This document shows, one piece after another, positions 23,243 through 36,059 of a stretch of 64,000 bases of DNA; positions within the stretch are counted from its first letter, which is position 1; each line of letters opens with the position of its first letter. Both the position numbers and the translations under genes were made by a program. The stretch spans positions 124,001 through 188,000 of the forward strand of contig NW_026516737.1 in the NCBI RefSeq assembly GCF_025766255.1, given 5' to 3'. This DNA comes from Zychaea mexicana. Taxonomy: Eukaryota; Mucoromycota; Mucoromycetes; Mucorales; Lichtheimiaceae. Under the pieces are notes generated by a model. That model had not been told where the DNA came from and searched no databases. It saw nothing but the letters and a program-made list of their open reading frames with translations.

Positions 23243-24746
23243 ATACTATCACTACCGCGTCATTAAAAAGTTCCCTTTTTTCCCCCGTCTACTGGTCATT
23301 TTATTACATCACGATGCTTGCGTTTTTTCTTGTTCGTTGTTGTTGATGATTCTGTGGTTGAACGGGACGTAATCTCTATGTTGCGTAAAGACGTTACTAG
23401 CGGCCGACCGTCAATAAATGAATAACATGATTGATGGCAGCAAAAGTACTCCCTCAGTGATTAGGAGCGGAAACGGCAGCACTCACGTCAAATAACTGGG
23501 TAACAAAATGGTAGCCCACATTTACATAAAAAATACACCCGATTTTGCATTATGCAGGTACCACGAATGATACGCATCCTTTGACTGAGCGAATCAACCA
23601 TAGCGAAAAAGAAAAGCGTACACAAATAAGCACATCAAAACTCTGAGAACGGAAGCAAGGAAATACAGGAACATTCAGGCACTTTACCTGCTACACATTA
23701 ATCAGCAGTAGAAGAACCAGATTTGGTATAGCAAACGGCAGCCTAGAAAAGTTGGAGACATCGACGAGTTTTCTATCCATTTAAGTTGCACCACTACTCT
23801 CGGTGCCATTCGTAGCAAATTATTAAAGAAGTTGCGCTGTTTGATTATGGTCCCGACGAGTCAAGGCACTATCTGTGTGCAAACTCGGGTTGCCTTGCTT
23901 TAGAGAGAATTGATATATGCTATAGCAGTTATAACAGCCATGTCAATCGGCTTTTGTACCCTTCCGTTTACCTACAGTTGATATATCAGTACAGTTATTA
24001 GTTTCTACTGGTTGTGTACTGCAGCAGCGTAATTTCTACCATGATAAATAAATCATAGTGTGATGACGTATAGAAAAAGCATGATGTGAAGATATGAAAA
24101 CAAGGTGAAAGAGAAGGAAAAAGAGGCGAGCATAGGCAAGTAAGCAAGCAAGTCCGTAATGCCAAGCTTAATGTGGGAGTGCACGCTTACCCAAACTGGG
24201 AAGAGCACAGAGTTGACGGCTGCCCCACTGCCACGTATCATATCAATGGCTGGATCGTACTCCATGGTTGCACCAGTGTGCCTCACTTTGCTTTTCGCGT
24301 CAAGGAAGTGTCTGTCATGATTCGTTGTAAAGAGTGCCTCATTTTTATTTTACTGCACGCAAAACAGCGAAGAGGTGATGCCCTGCTCGAAACGAGGTTC
24401 TCGTCTTTGCTCGATGGTTGTATGAACTGACGGAGAAAGGAGAGAAAGGATGGAAACGTGGTCTAATGTCTCCCCCGGAACGGGCAATGGAAAATAAGGT
24501 TCTCGCTTTGATTTCATTGGCGAAACGGCGGACACCGATTCTACTTCCGGCCTGTATTCTGTGTTCTTACCCGCCTTCCTTCTTTCTCTTTTTCCCCTTC
24601 ATCGCTTCTTCTGGGCCCCCCCACACACATACCACCTTCCTCTTCTCCCTCAAACCCGCAAACAATAGCCGCGCGCGCTTTTTTGGGTTAACTTTAATAA
24701 TTGTTTCTTTTCATATATTGTTCTTCCACCTTTCCTTCAAGTCATA
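23243..24746. other. Intergenic between eIF3h and the vigilin-like gene
   Basis: About 1.5 kb without a supportable gene. The right end, from about 24540, is pyrimidine-rich (TTCCTTCTTTCTC, CCCCCCCACACACA) as in promoters and 5' UTRs of highly expressed fungal genes, and precedes the start codon of the KH-domain gene at 24747. Confidence 0.45.
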
Positions 24747-27700
24747 ATGGAAGCGACCGACGCATCACAACAACAGCAACAACAACAGCAGCAGGCACAG
24801 CCTGCCTTAGACACTCTCCCGCCATCCGCCAAGCTTGCACTTTTGCACGCTCAGCAAGCCAACGATAACGCGCCCGACGCGAGCGAGCCTGCTGTGCCCA
24901 GTGCCGAGGATCCCGTAGTTGTTGACAATGCCGCCTTTGCCGAGCCCATCATTGCCGGTGACGTTCCCATGCCCATTGGCCATCAATCACAACAGAAAAA
25001 GAAGGATTCAAAGAGAAATAACGGGAAGCTCGACTTGGCTTCTGAATCGGCCTTCCCTTCACTGTCATCCTCCGGCTCTAATAATCGACCTCCAGCCTTG
25101 TCTGCCTGGTCCTCATCATCAGGCGCATCGCGTGTCAAGGCGTCACAGCCCATGAACCGCACCGGGTCTTCCCCACGCGCTAGTCCCAAAGCCAACCACA
25201 ACCACAGCAGCAACAGCACAGCAACGCCTATTACAGACATGCTTGAGCTGCCAGCAAGCCAGCAGATTGCTAATATGCCCAGCAAGCCGTTGGGTTTCAA
25301 GAGCAGTGCGGATGTGATCCAACAAGTGATGTTCAAGACTGGCACGAACATCATTGCCTCGACCAACCGATCTGGTACGACCACATTTTTGATTCAAGGC
25401 TTACCTACAGATGTTGCCAAAGCAAAGCGTGAATTGGTTGCTGGTCTTGTAGTCAAGGTAACTTTTTGTTCACTATGTGAGAGGGAAGCACACTATGGAG
25501 AAAGCAGAAGAAGATTTGTTGATTCGAGCAATTGGTTGTGTTGAATAGCGTACAGTGGAAATCGCGGTTCCCGCTGCCACCCGTCGGTTCATCATTGGCA
25601 CCAAGGGCAAAAACCTGCAGCAGATTGAAAGCAAGTCAGGTGTTCGCATCAACTTTCCTCCTCGCTCCAAGGAAGAAGAGGACGTTGAGCTGGACGAGGA
25701 TGAAAAGGTCAACGTGACCCTCGTGGGTGATGCTGCTGGTATTGCCATTGCAAAGGCAGAGATTGACAAGATTGTCGGCGAAAAGGTAAGAGCGTACTCT
25801 GGGGTGGTGGTTGAGCGCGCGGGAGAAGGTGATGTGAGGAGGGAGAGGGGCTGGGGCCCAAAAATGACAGCAAAAAAGAAACACAGCTAATTTAGGACAA
25901 TAAACTTGTAGACTGCCAAGCAAACAATCAAGATCGATGACATTGATAGCAAGTACTACCTGCTTCTGGCTGGTCCCCGCAACAACGCTGTCAATGCCTT
26001 GGAGCAAGAATACGATGTCAAGATCCAGATGCCCCCTCTTGTGGGTGAGGAAGCAGGTGCACCTATCGTCGTGTCGGGCGACAAGGAGAAGGCCCAAGCG
26101 GCCAAGCAGGCCTTGGCGGACCGCTATGCACAGCTCCAGAACGAGTGCCGAACAGCTGCTATTGATGTCCCCAAGCGTCAGCACAAGTACTTGGCTGGCA
26201 AGGACGGTGTAACTCTCATGGAGATCTTGGAGGAGTCAGGTAATTTTGAAAAACTTTCTGGTCTTTTTTTTTTTTGGGGGAAGTACGTGCAACTTACACA
26301 CGCGAACGTTGCATGCTTGTAGGATGCACGATTGAATTGCCTGCACTTGACGATCCCTCCGGAAACATTACGATTCGTGGTCCTGATGAGCGACTGATCG
26401 AAGGTCTGACGCTGGCCATGACCAAGGCACGTGCTGTTCACGTCAACATGCTCGATCTGGGCGATATGCACAAGAATGCAGCCAACCCATTGCAGCACGG
26501 CAAGACCATGCTCAAGTACCTGCGTAGCCGCGGCAAGTTCAGCAAGATCGAATCAGAGTACAATGTGCAGGTGGGCTTGCCCACAACCTTTGTCGGTCTG
26601 TCCCAGTCTGTCCCTGTGGAATTTGTTAGTAAGGAAGAGAAGGATGCATTTGAAGCGTACAAGGCCGGTTATGAAGCGTGCCGTGCCTTAACGCCCGAGC
26701 TGTTTGCAACTGTGGACATTGAACCCCACTTGCACCGACACATTGCTGTGCGCCACGCACGCCAGTTGCAGCGCATCAAGTCGCGCCACTCGGTCGAGAT
26801 CTTCATTCCTGATGAAAAAGAGGAGGGCGGCGAAATCGCAACAATCGCTCTTGTGTTCGAAGGCAAGGAAGCCGAAGGTGCCAGTGCAGCCCTTGAAGCG
26901 ACCATCAGTGAAATCAAAAAGATCGCCGCCGACTCGTCGGACTTTGTCAGCAAGACACTTGCCATTCCTTCTGAATTCCACCGCTACATTTCTGGCCCCA
27001 ACGGCACCACTCTTAATGCCATTGCTGGCGGCGCAGACTCTGCCGTGACCGTGCGTCTTGGCTCTGCATCTGATGCCAACGCCGTCATTGTACGCGGTCC
27101 TGCTGACGAAGTAAACAAGACCATTGCCGAGATCAACAAGGTGTACGAAGCTGCCAAGCACGAAGAATTCGTCAGCTCTTACACGACCGACTTCACTATC
27201 CCTGCTGCCTACTCCGCACATGTCATCGGCAAGGCCGGTGGCAATATCAACAAGCTCAAGGAAGAGCTGGGCATCAAGATTGACATTTCCGACGCCTCAG
27301 CAAACGGCGAGGCCGACTTCAAGACGAGCAGCAGTAAAAAGAACAAGCATTTGCAGCAAAAGGTCAACGTCGTTATCCAGGGCATCCAGACCAACGTTGA
27401 AGCCGCCAAGGCACGCATCCTTGTATTGGTAGAAGAACTGGCCGACCAGGTCACTCTCAACCTGAATGTTCCCCGCGAATTCCACCGATACCTCATTGGC
27501 CCCAACGGCCGCTACGTCCGCAAACTCGAAGACAAGTACAACGTCTATGTCAAGTTCCCCAAATCCGCAAACGGCACGGCATCACCGTCCGATGAAAATA
27601 CCATCACCATCCGTGGACGTAAGAAGGACGCATCATCAGCCAAGGAGGAGCTGCAGGAGCTGTACGAGTATGAAAATGACGAACAGAATAAGCGGAAAGA

Positions 27701-27815
27701 GCGGGAAGCAGCACACGAACAGCGCAAAAAGCAACAGGAGCAACAAAAGCAGCAGAAGCAGCAAGCAGCAGCAGCAGCAACAGCAGAAGCAGAAGCAGAT
27801 GCACAAAGTTCTTAG
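24747..27815 (+). CDS. SCP160: Vigilin / Scp160-like multi-KH RNA-binding protein (4 exons)
   Basis: Large KH-repeat protein that binds mRNA and polysomes, usually at the ER. Exons 24747-25457, 25549-25785, 25912-26239 and 26323-27815 total 2769 nt and 922 aa. A Q-rich and Ser/Asn-rich disordered N-terminus is followed by at least seven KH units. GxxG loops are visible as GTKG (about residue 252), AGKDG, GPNG, GKAGG and a final GPNG; other units (KYLRSRGKF, HIAVRHARQ) have lost the loop, as is common in vigilins. The C-terminus is a charged coiled region ending in a run of Q, A and E. Scp160 is linked in yeast to translation efficiency and ploidy maintenance. Start chosen at the first Met after the pyrimidine-rich leader. 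All introns are GT-AG and keep frame. Confidence 0.92.
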
Positions 27816-28082
27816 ATACATATTAAAAAACAACAACAGAGACATCCTTTAACAAACCTTAAAATAACAAAGCATTCCTTTTTCCCTTGTGGAGGAGAAG
27901 AAGATGGACTTGTCGTGGGTAATCATCGGGAAATAATTTCTCCATCGAATGGGGTAGCTTAACGATGGTATCATACTGATTTTCTCGAATTCGCTTGATC
28001 AGCCTGAATTTTCTATAACAGATTAATTTGTCATCGTTTTGTTTTCTTTTGCTTCACTCTGCACATACACAACCTTACACAA

Positions 28083-29718
28083 ATGGCCGTTCCTCGACAT
28101 TTACTACGACTTCGCTCGCCTTTATTACGGACACGCTGGACCGTAGCAACACGCGCCATGTCTGCAGCCTACCAACACACCTCGGCTGCTGCTGCTCCAC
28201 AGTGCGTTCCAGGAGCAGCAGCTGCGACAAACGACTCAACCTCTTCTTCCTCCACCAATCCACCAATGTCATTCCCTTGTGTCGACAAGCTTGCCTCACG
28301 CACGATTGAACTTGACGATAACGGCCCCGAGCCTAGCTACGATCGCGTCGTTACCGGCTATGAAACCTTTGAATACCCCAAGCCATTCCTCCTCGATCAC
28401 GGTGGCATTTTACCCAAGTTTGACATTGCCTATGAATCGTGGGGCGAGTTGAATGCCAAGCGAGACAATGCCATTTTGATTCACACTGGCCTGTCTGCTT
28501 CTTCCCACGCCAAGTCGCACGCCAAAAATACAAAGCCGGGTTGGTGGGAGGAGTTTATCGGTCCAGGACGCTACTTGGATACCAACAAGTTTTATGTGAT
28601 TTGTACCAACGTGATTGGCGGTTGCTATGGATCGACGGGCCCATCATCCATCGATCCAGCTGATGGGGAGCGCTATGCTACCCGATTTCCGATTATCACG
28701 GTGTTTGATATGGTGCGTGCACAGTTCTTATTGTTAGACCATATGGGCATTGACAAGCTCCATGCAAGTGTTGGAAGCAGCATGGGCGGTATGCAGTCGA
28801 TTGCTGCAGCCTCGCTGTTCCCAGATCGCGTCAAGCGTTTGATCAGTATTTCAGCATGCGCGCGGTCACATCCTTATTCGATTGCTTTACGACATACTCA
28901 ACGTCAAGGTAAATGGGTCGTTAAAGAAAATTATGTTACCAGAGAGGGGCGGTTGACTCACTCATTACTGTTCTACATTTTTAGTACTGATGGCTGATCC
29001 TAACTGGAACAAGGGCTTTTATTATAACGGAGTGCCCCCACATGTGGGCATGAAACTGTCACGAGAAATTGCTACGATCAGCTACCGATCAGGCCCTGAA
29101 TGGGAACTCCGGTTTGGTCGTAAACGCGCACAAGAAAGCCAAACTCCAGCACTGTGCCCCGACTTTTTGATCGAGACGTATCTGGATCATCAAGGCGAAC
29201 GCTTCTGCCTGCAATACGACGCCAATTCCTTGCTTTACATTTCCAAGGCCATGGATATCTTTGACATGTCCAAGTCATCCATAGACGCATTGAAGGACAA
29301 TCGACGAAGGAACGGACACAAGATCGAAAAGCTTCTGCACGAGAAACAAACATTTGCCCAAGTTGTGGGCGATCAGTCTGCTCTCGAGATGCATGATGCT
29401 GGTGCTGCACCAAGTGCTACGACGGCCGCTGAAAAGAAGCGACCTACACTGACGACTTTGACGGAAACGGATCCGGCTGTCCAGGACTTGATTGACGGCA
29501 TGAGAAACATCACAATGCCTACCCTGATTCTTGGTGCCCAGTCTGATATCCTGTTCCCCGTGTGGCAGCAAAAGGAGATTGCCGAATGCCTCAGGGCAGG
29601 AGGCAACAAGCGTGTCACATACTATGAGCTAGATGCCATGTTTGGTCATGATACGTTTTTGATTGATCGCGTCAGTGTTGGTGGTGCAATCAAGGGTCAT
29701 TTGGAGTTACTAGACTGA
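28083..29718 (+). CDS. MetX-family O-acyltransferase, mitochondrial; serine (or homoserine) O-acyltransferase (2 exons)
   Basis: Alpha/beta-hydrolase acyltransferase that activates a hydroxyl amino acid for sulphur incorporation. Exons 28083-28908 and 28985-29718 total 1560 nt and 519 aa. The first ~35 residues are Arg-rich and lack acids ([19 protein letters not shown]), a mitochondrial presequence. Catalytic triad: Ser in the nucleophile elbow GSSMGGMQ, Asp in SDILFP and His in GHDTFL near the end. Diagnostic stretches [25 protein letters not shown] and [15 protein letters not shown] match fungal serine O-acyltransferases (A. nidulans cysA, S. pombe cys2) better than yeast Met2, so a cysteine-synthesis role is my first choice; homoserine O-acetyltransferase is the alternative. 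An insertion around residues 395-425 (Ala/Thr/Lys-rich) is lineage-specific. Confidence 0.88.
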
Positions 29719-29831
29719 TATGAATGAAATAAAGCATCGCATGAAATATAAAGTAATAAACAGCATTTGTAATTTATATTATATATATTATATATATAAG
29801 CACAACACAACTGCACAAGGCTTCTTTTTGT

Positions 29832-30644
29832 TTATTTGAGAGGAACGAAACGAGAAGAGTGGGTGGCACCAATACCGGGACGACCGTGACGAACAGGCTT
29901 GTAGGAGATGCTATTCAATTTATAAAAAAAGAGCATTAATTAATCTCTGTTTCCTTGACCTTTCCCCTCTCATCATATTACAAGCATATACAATCCGCTT
30001 GATATCCAGATAAAACTGCACTTACGAGAATTCACCCAAGTAGTGACCAACCATTTCAGCTCTGATTTCGACCTGGTTGAAGACCTTGCCGTTGTAGATA
30101 CCGACGACGGAACCAATCATTTCGGGAACAATGATCATGTCACGAAGGTGGGTCTTGACGGTAGCGGGCTTCTCGTCAGCAGCAGCCTCCTTCTTGGCCT
30201 TGCGAAGCTTCTTGATGAGACCCATGGGCTTGCGCTTCAAACCGCGCTGGAAACGTCTGCGGGCACGGGCGTGGACGAGCTCCATGAATTGCTCAGACGA
30301 CAAGTCCAAGAGCTGGTCAAGGTCGACACCACGGTAGGTGAACTTGCGGAAAGTTCTCTTTCTCTGAGTAGTCTGCTGCTGATCAGCCTGTTACGTGAAA
30401 TAAATTGTTTAAATTTTGTTGTAAGTCATAATGTCCACCGTGCATTTTAACATGCATCACAACTGGATATCCACTTCCACGAGAGGTTTTCCGATCCGTT
30501 GCCAAAATATATATTTCTCATATAAATGGTAGTATCCATCTATACAATCCATCCTTCATCCATCCGTATCCAGATTCATTATGATCATCTCATATATGCA
30601 TGCACTCCCCATCCATCCACACAAATATATTAATTACATACCAT
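29832..30644 (-). CDS. RPS15: 40S ribosomal protein S15 (uS19), 3 exons
   Basis: Small-subunit ribosomal protein near the head of the 40S. The first exon is only the ATG (30642-30644), then exon 30026-30387 and exon 29832-29910; total 444 nt and 147 aa, the usual length. The sequence carries [79 protein letters not shown] and [22 protein letters not shown], diagnostic of eukaryotic uS19. The 254-nt first intron directly after the start codon is typical of fungal ribosomal protein genes and often carries transcriptional or splicing control; that role here is inference. Confidence 0.97.
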
Positions 30645-31862
30645 GTTGGTTTGGGAAGGGAAATACGATCGGCTGCAGTGCCCAAGAGGACATATGAGCG
30701 CCAGCTCCCAATCAGATTTCCCGCTGAATTGACATGTCGGCGTTATCTCAAAGTACCCTTATGATATGGTTAATGCACATATTTTTGAGTTGTTTGACTC
30801 TATTACTATTGGAGCATGTTAATATAAAATATATTTTTGGCTTCTCGAAGCTCTTAAAATTAGAAGCTGGCGCGATGGTATAGGCACCAGCATTTTCCAA
30901 TTAATCAAGTCACCGGCACTCAACAGTAGCAGCCGTCCTTCATTGACTATTTAGTCAAACGAACAACCTGTAGAGCCCCAAAATGTGCATGAATATTTCT
31001 CTTCCTTTTCGTTGGCTAAGCGATTATACGTGAGATTATCGTTTACTCTTAGATCAATTTCATACAAAGAGGCATTTTATTAACATTACTTCACGATAAA
31101 GTGATTCTTCTTACTATCAGACGTATACAGCAAGATGCTTTTGATATTGTATTTGATTTTTATCAAAGGTTGGCATCAGAAAGAGTCTATAGAAGCTATT
31201 GTTGTGATAAATTTTAATAAGAAAGCAGAAGCTAGCGTGGTCATAGTTACATTTGACAGTTACATGAAGTACCTCGATAATCATATACACGCTTGTATTC
31301 ATTCACCTGTCTAAATAACCTCTGCAATAATGTGGACGTTTCCAGCAGAAGGCAGTACAGACCCGCAATACAACGGTCTTTACAAAGTATTATTATGGTT
31401 TGTATTTCCAGAGAATGGCTCGATTCGAAGCAATAGTCCCTGTACACTTCAATTGCTGTCAATTTAGCTTACCCAAGTCACAGACGTAAAGCGCTGGCAT
31501 GAAAGTATAGCAACAATCATTACATGTAGCCAAGATATGATTTGACTATGATAGAGTATTCGTTTTACTTCTCCTCGTTGTGCGTGGTTGCTTTTACTTT
31601 TGACTTGCACCGAAGAACCTGTTCTTTTCGTAAGTATGTGCTCACATGTTTCATACGAAATATCACTTTGTGCAAACTGACGAACACGCTACCTTCAATA
31701 TGAGAAATGCTCACATATAGAAAAACCGATCATAAACCGTTACAAAGGGACCAACGTTAGATAAAAAAGGTAATGAAACTGTACTATGGAATGTGATATG
31801 AAATTATAGTATGAAATAGATGCAATAACTGAGAAAAAACCCCAGTGGGAATAAAAGTTATG
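30645..31862. other. Intergenic, AT-rich
   Basis: Left end is the promoter side of the RPS15 gene. The rest is AT-rich with short frames (31117-31302, 31247-31462) that show no domain. It leads into the Crypton remnant. Confidence 0.45.
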
Positions 31863-33872
31863 CTAGGATATAAGAAGGGTTAAAAAGGGGGGACATATCT
31901 GTAAGCGGGAGGGGTGATGATGATGGTCTGCTATCAAAGCATTATCTGAAAGTTTTGGCGACGTCAAGAGCAGCAAGAGTTGCAGGCTCATCTTTTTTTT
32001 TCTAAAATCAAGAATGAGTTGGTTAAGCGTAGGTTTTCTGATTACGCGTACATTTTCAAGCTGTTCAGCTGCGCGAGTCGCGTCACCGTCAAGTCCAGTC
32101 TTCTGTTCTGCAATAGCTTGGACTGGTTTAACGATGTTCATGCGTCGGCTGGACCGTTGTCTTATGGTGGGACTTGGTATCCAAGCAGACCCCGCAATTG
32201 CTGTTGTTGCTGCAGCCTCATGTTGCATGGCTCCAGGTACAAAGCGGAAAGTGACCAGAAATGAAGCGATCAAGCCTTTCCATCCATTGCTGTTATGTAT
32301 CGCTTAAGCTCTGCATTCTCGCGGCGTGATGTTTCTGCTTGAACGCGCTGATTCATCTCCACCTTAGTATCGATTGCGTCAAGACGATCAGCTTACATCG
32401 GGGATAGCGTTTTGTAGACGCAGTTCGGTTGGTGATCGTGTTGTACGAACGGCATGCACCAACGACAATTCAAATCTTCGCCCTGGAATAGTTGGATGCT
32501 GGAAAAGTCGATGCTTTGGATATTGTTGTCACAATATTGCTGCGTCTTGCAAGATGATAGTTCGCATTCTCTTTTAGCAAGCGCAAAAAGTCTTGGGCCG
32601 AAATTGATCCTTGCCCATCGATGCCACTTTCAACGCGTCTCAACCAATCATCCACTTGGGGGAGATCTTAGATTGTAGTGCCTCAGACGGTTCAACTTTA
32701 GCACGAGGAAGCCAATAGGCTCCTTGACCCGAAGGAAAGCCATTGACTGCCCGGATTGAGCCTCTAGACAGATTTCCCAGATAGTGCCGTTCCATGCTTT
32801 GCATGTTCCAGCAACCGTGGCGTCGTAGTTGGTCTTCTGTTGCGCCATGCAATTCCGCATCCCGTGCGCTTGTTTTGTGTCCGGAATGGATCGTGTACAG
32901 GCTGGTGATGTTACAAGCCTCGAACGCTCGACCGATCGCCTCATTCTGTGTCGTATATGACATGTCTTTTTTTTTGCGATCCTTTCCTTTCAACAGTTTG
33001 ATCCCATACCAGTCCTCATGCTTGTTAAACTCCGGGAAAGGCTCATTGGAAAGGTGCAAGCGGTGGAAGAAGTAAAATGCAATGGTACCATATGCGCATA
33101 CTCGAACATCTATCATCCTATGATGCATTAGAAATGTTGCTCGGTTTCGCATTTCTGCTTCGGTACAACGGGCGAAAAAGTAGAGCGGAACATCGACCAT
33201 TTCTTTCGAACGAATAGCCGTCCTGCAGCGTTCCGATACCTCGGTCAACATAGTTGTCACGACGTGTCTGGCGATCATTGCCCTGTTTCTCTTTTCTCCC
33301 CAAGTGTTGAGTTTTTGTCTACGAGGACGCGGGTTATTATGCTGTCCAGCTGCAACTTGATCGCGGTAAAGGTCGACACTGGCTTTTATATACTGCTGAT
33401 AGCTTTCGTAGCCCAGTTTGTCATGACATCTCCGTCATCGCGCTTGCGCTTGCGGTTGCCTCTTGGCACGATAGCCTCGTTTAAAAAGCGGATCAACTTC
33501 ATCTCGGTAACAGAGTCATCGACCTCAAAAACACCAGGTTGCACTTTATAGCGATAAACTTCTGTACACCCATTCGTTTCTATTTCAAGTTATTATTATT
33601 AGCTAACATTACGGCAAAAACCTATCAAGCCAACCTTGAGCTTACCAGTTAAATTTTTCCACAACTTTTCTGGCTGGCAGGCAGACCAAGTATTTTTTTT
33701 TCTTTTTTGAAGCTTCTCCTTTCAAAGCAATGACATGCTGCACGACCTCGGGATTTCTTGCTTTGTATCCTGCTAATGCAGCAGCATGCACAGGGTAGAC
33801 ATTGTCACTGGGAATAACAGCTGGAGCGCGCAACGTTGAAAAAGAGGCATCAATCGAGTTGTTAAGGCTCAT
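31863..33872 (-). mobile_element. Degenerate Crypton-type tyrosine recombinase element
   Basis: Fragments of one recombinase lie in order on the minus strand in different frames. From the 5' side: an N-terminal piece (33642-33872) with a possible GTAAGC donor, then TEVYRYKVQPG...TEMKLIRFLNEAIVP (about 33430-33555), LGYESYQQYIKASVDLYRDQ (about 33350-33420), YVDRGIGTLQDGYSFE (about 33200-33260), then a 212-codon frame (32640-33278). That frame carries GTIAFYFFHRLHLSNEPFPEF, WYGIKLLKGKDRK, the catalytic-region HSGHKTSARDAELHG and RRHGCWNMQSMERHYL with the nucleophile Tyr, and GAYWLPRA. Further pieces at 32470-32655 (DFLRLLK; RTIILQDAAIL in another frame) and about 32290-32350 (NQRVQAETSRRENAELKR) give the C-terminal coil. 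At least four frame shifts and in-frame stops show it is inactive. Such Ndc10/GCR1-like recombinases are the proteins of Crypton DNA transposons. No terminal repeats are expected and none were seen. Confidence 0.72.
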
Positions 33873-36059
33873 TGGGCGAAGAAAAAAGTTCCATTTGAAA
33901 AAGAGAAGGCTTTTTCGTATACGAAGGGCTAAGGAACATTACTGAGCAACCAGATCACCAATTTTGCTGGTGGCCTGGGTTTTAGCCCAAATATGCACTA
34001 TATCACACAGACACGCGTTTGATCCCTGAACTGTGGTGCGCTACATGGCAACGACCCGATGAAAGTAACCTTGTAATAGATATATACGTACACATATATT
34101 AGCATTCCTTTGGTTTGAAGCAACAGAAACAACATGTAGCTGTACATTCATACTATATTTTTATCTCTCGCAGTTCGCCTCATACTACACTCCTCCTTTG
34201 ACTACTAAAGTTACCGGTTCAAACCGGCTTTTATACATGCTCGTATTCTGTTTGGTTAGCTTATACGCACTTTTTAGACTTACTTGGAGTACAGAATATT
34301 ATTATATACATTTTTAGCTATACGACTCCTCTTCATTGTAGCTATTAGTGTGCATTATCTTTGGCTTCTCAAAACGTTTCAGCGAGGCAGTCGTACCAGC
34401 AGCAAGTCTGACCCCAGATACTTGTTGGGTAATTTGTCGCTCCCTTGCATCTATCATCAACATAATTATTAAAAACAAGAATCACCCTTTTGCAACACTG
34501 GTTATATAAAAAGCACAAAGCAAAAACACGTATCAGTTAACGTTCTTTTCTGCCATGATAGCCAAGGAATAGCCGTACGTGTTTCTTTCTAGCAATATAA
34601 TATGTTTTACCTTGAAGATTCAGTTGTAAGTTGTTCCACACCAACAGCATAACAAGAGAGCAAAGAAGTCCATGTGATGTATGCGTTCTACTACTTGATG
34701 ATTGTCGAAAGTAATAAATTCATTAGGTAATATTTCCCCGTTATTTGAAAATGAGCCTCGCGATGATCCATATATTGTAGTACAAAGGCTTCCATTTGTT
34801 TAATTTATGCTTCCTTGTGCTGCTACGGACGCCTTACGCTAATGATATCGGATAGAGATGCAATCCTTATTAAACGAGGGCAGTGAAACGTTAAAGTAAG
34901 TGTATGCACATTCTTTTGGAGATAGCATGGTCCTAGTTGTCAAAAAGCGTAAGATAGATTTGCATGTGCGTAGCTATTAGCAAAGGACGATAAAGAATAT
35001 ATGCTTTGAAATAAGCTGCTCTAAGACACAAGTTAATCGACTCTATATACCGCAAAAAGGAGCGCTATGATATATTTGCTGGTAATTGCGACTGGTGTGT
35101 CGCACTACTAAACATATGACATTCGTTGTAAAGAAGTACTCCCGCTGGCTAGCTGAATGATTTGGTGAGTGGAGAGGATTTTTCTGTTCTTTTTAATTAC
35201 TCATTGTTGATGTGACATCATCATAGTTAAAATAACCGCCATTATATCACTGCTGTAATATTTTCTCTCTATTACTGTGATTTTATCGATTGCCATGAGG
35301 CGCATGGATTTTTACTTGCGTTCTTTGGGTCACAGTTCAACAAATCAATCGACCAAGTATTGCCGCGCAATGCGATACCAGACACTAGTATTATCGCTCT
35401 CACCATTTTCGAGCAGTTGAACATGGCAGCAACTGGCTGATTATATCCACAAGACCTAGTTGTTTATTAAATTATCAGCTATTGCTGTCAATTTTATGCG
35501 GGTATCGCAGCCTAATAAAATCTTAAACAATATACTGCATCAGTAATTATTATATCCTGAAAGTTTTGATAAAAACGACAGGAAAAGCTCGTATACATCT
35601 TTGTTACTTTCGACGCATTCCCTGACGTATCCATCGGGTTATTTGTTATCATAGCATTGTTGCTCCAATTGGGCGATCGGCTGTTATTGGCTTTTGAGAC
35701 ATAATTGCATATGTTTGTCTCCTTCAGCTAATCTATCTTTTGTGATCATGACGGATCATACACTCTAACCATTCACCACCAGTCTATCTGTAGCACCCAT
35801 CTGCACATAAAATATACGCAATGACACTGGTTTCATTTGTGTATCAAAGTACACAATGGCTGTGTGGTGTAACGAAACATCTCGTTATGGGAAGGTGCTA
35901 AGCGGGTCTCATGTGACATTAGTGCTACGAAATATTCGAGGCACTTTAATGGATGCTGTTGCTCGTCTTTGTCCCTGTGGATCACTTTGTTGTCACTGCC
36001 GTGCTTTATAATAGTCTGCAGTGGTCTCATAAGGTGTTTTACTGCCAAGTAAAAGTAGC
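33873..36059. other. Intergenic desert
   Basis: About 2.2 kb of AT-rich DNA with only short frames and no recognisable coding signal. It lies between the Crypton remnant and a possible retroelement scrap and may be old, unrecognisable repeat sequence. Confidence 0.45.

Noticed and set aside
26688..27221. 177-codon frame antisense to the vigilin-like gene
   Set aside because: Shadow frame of a long GC-richer coding exon; no motif of its own.
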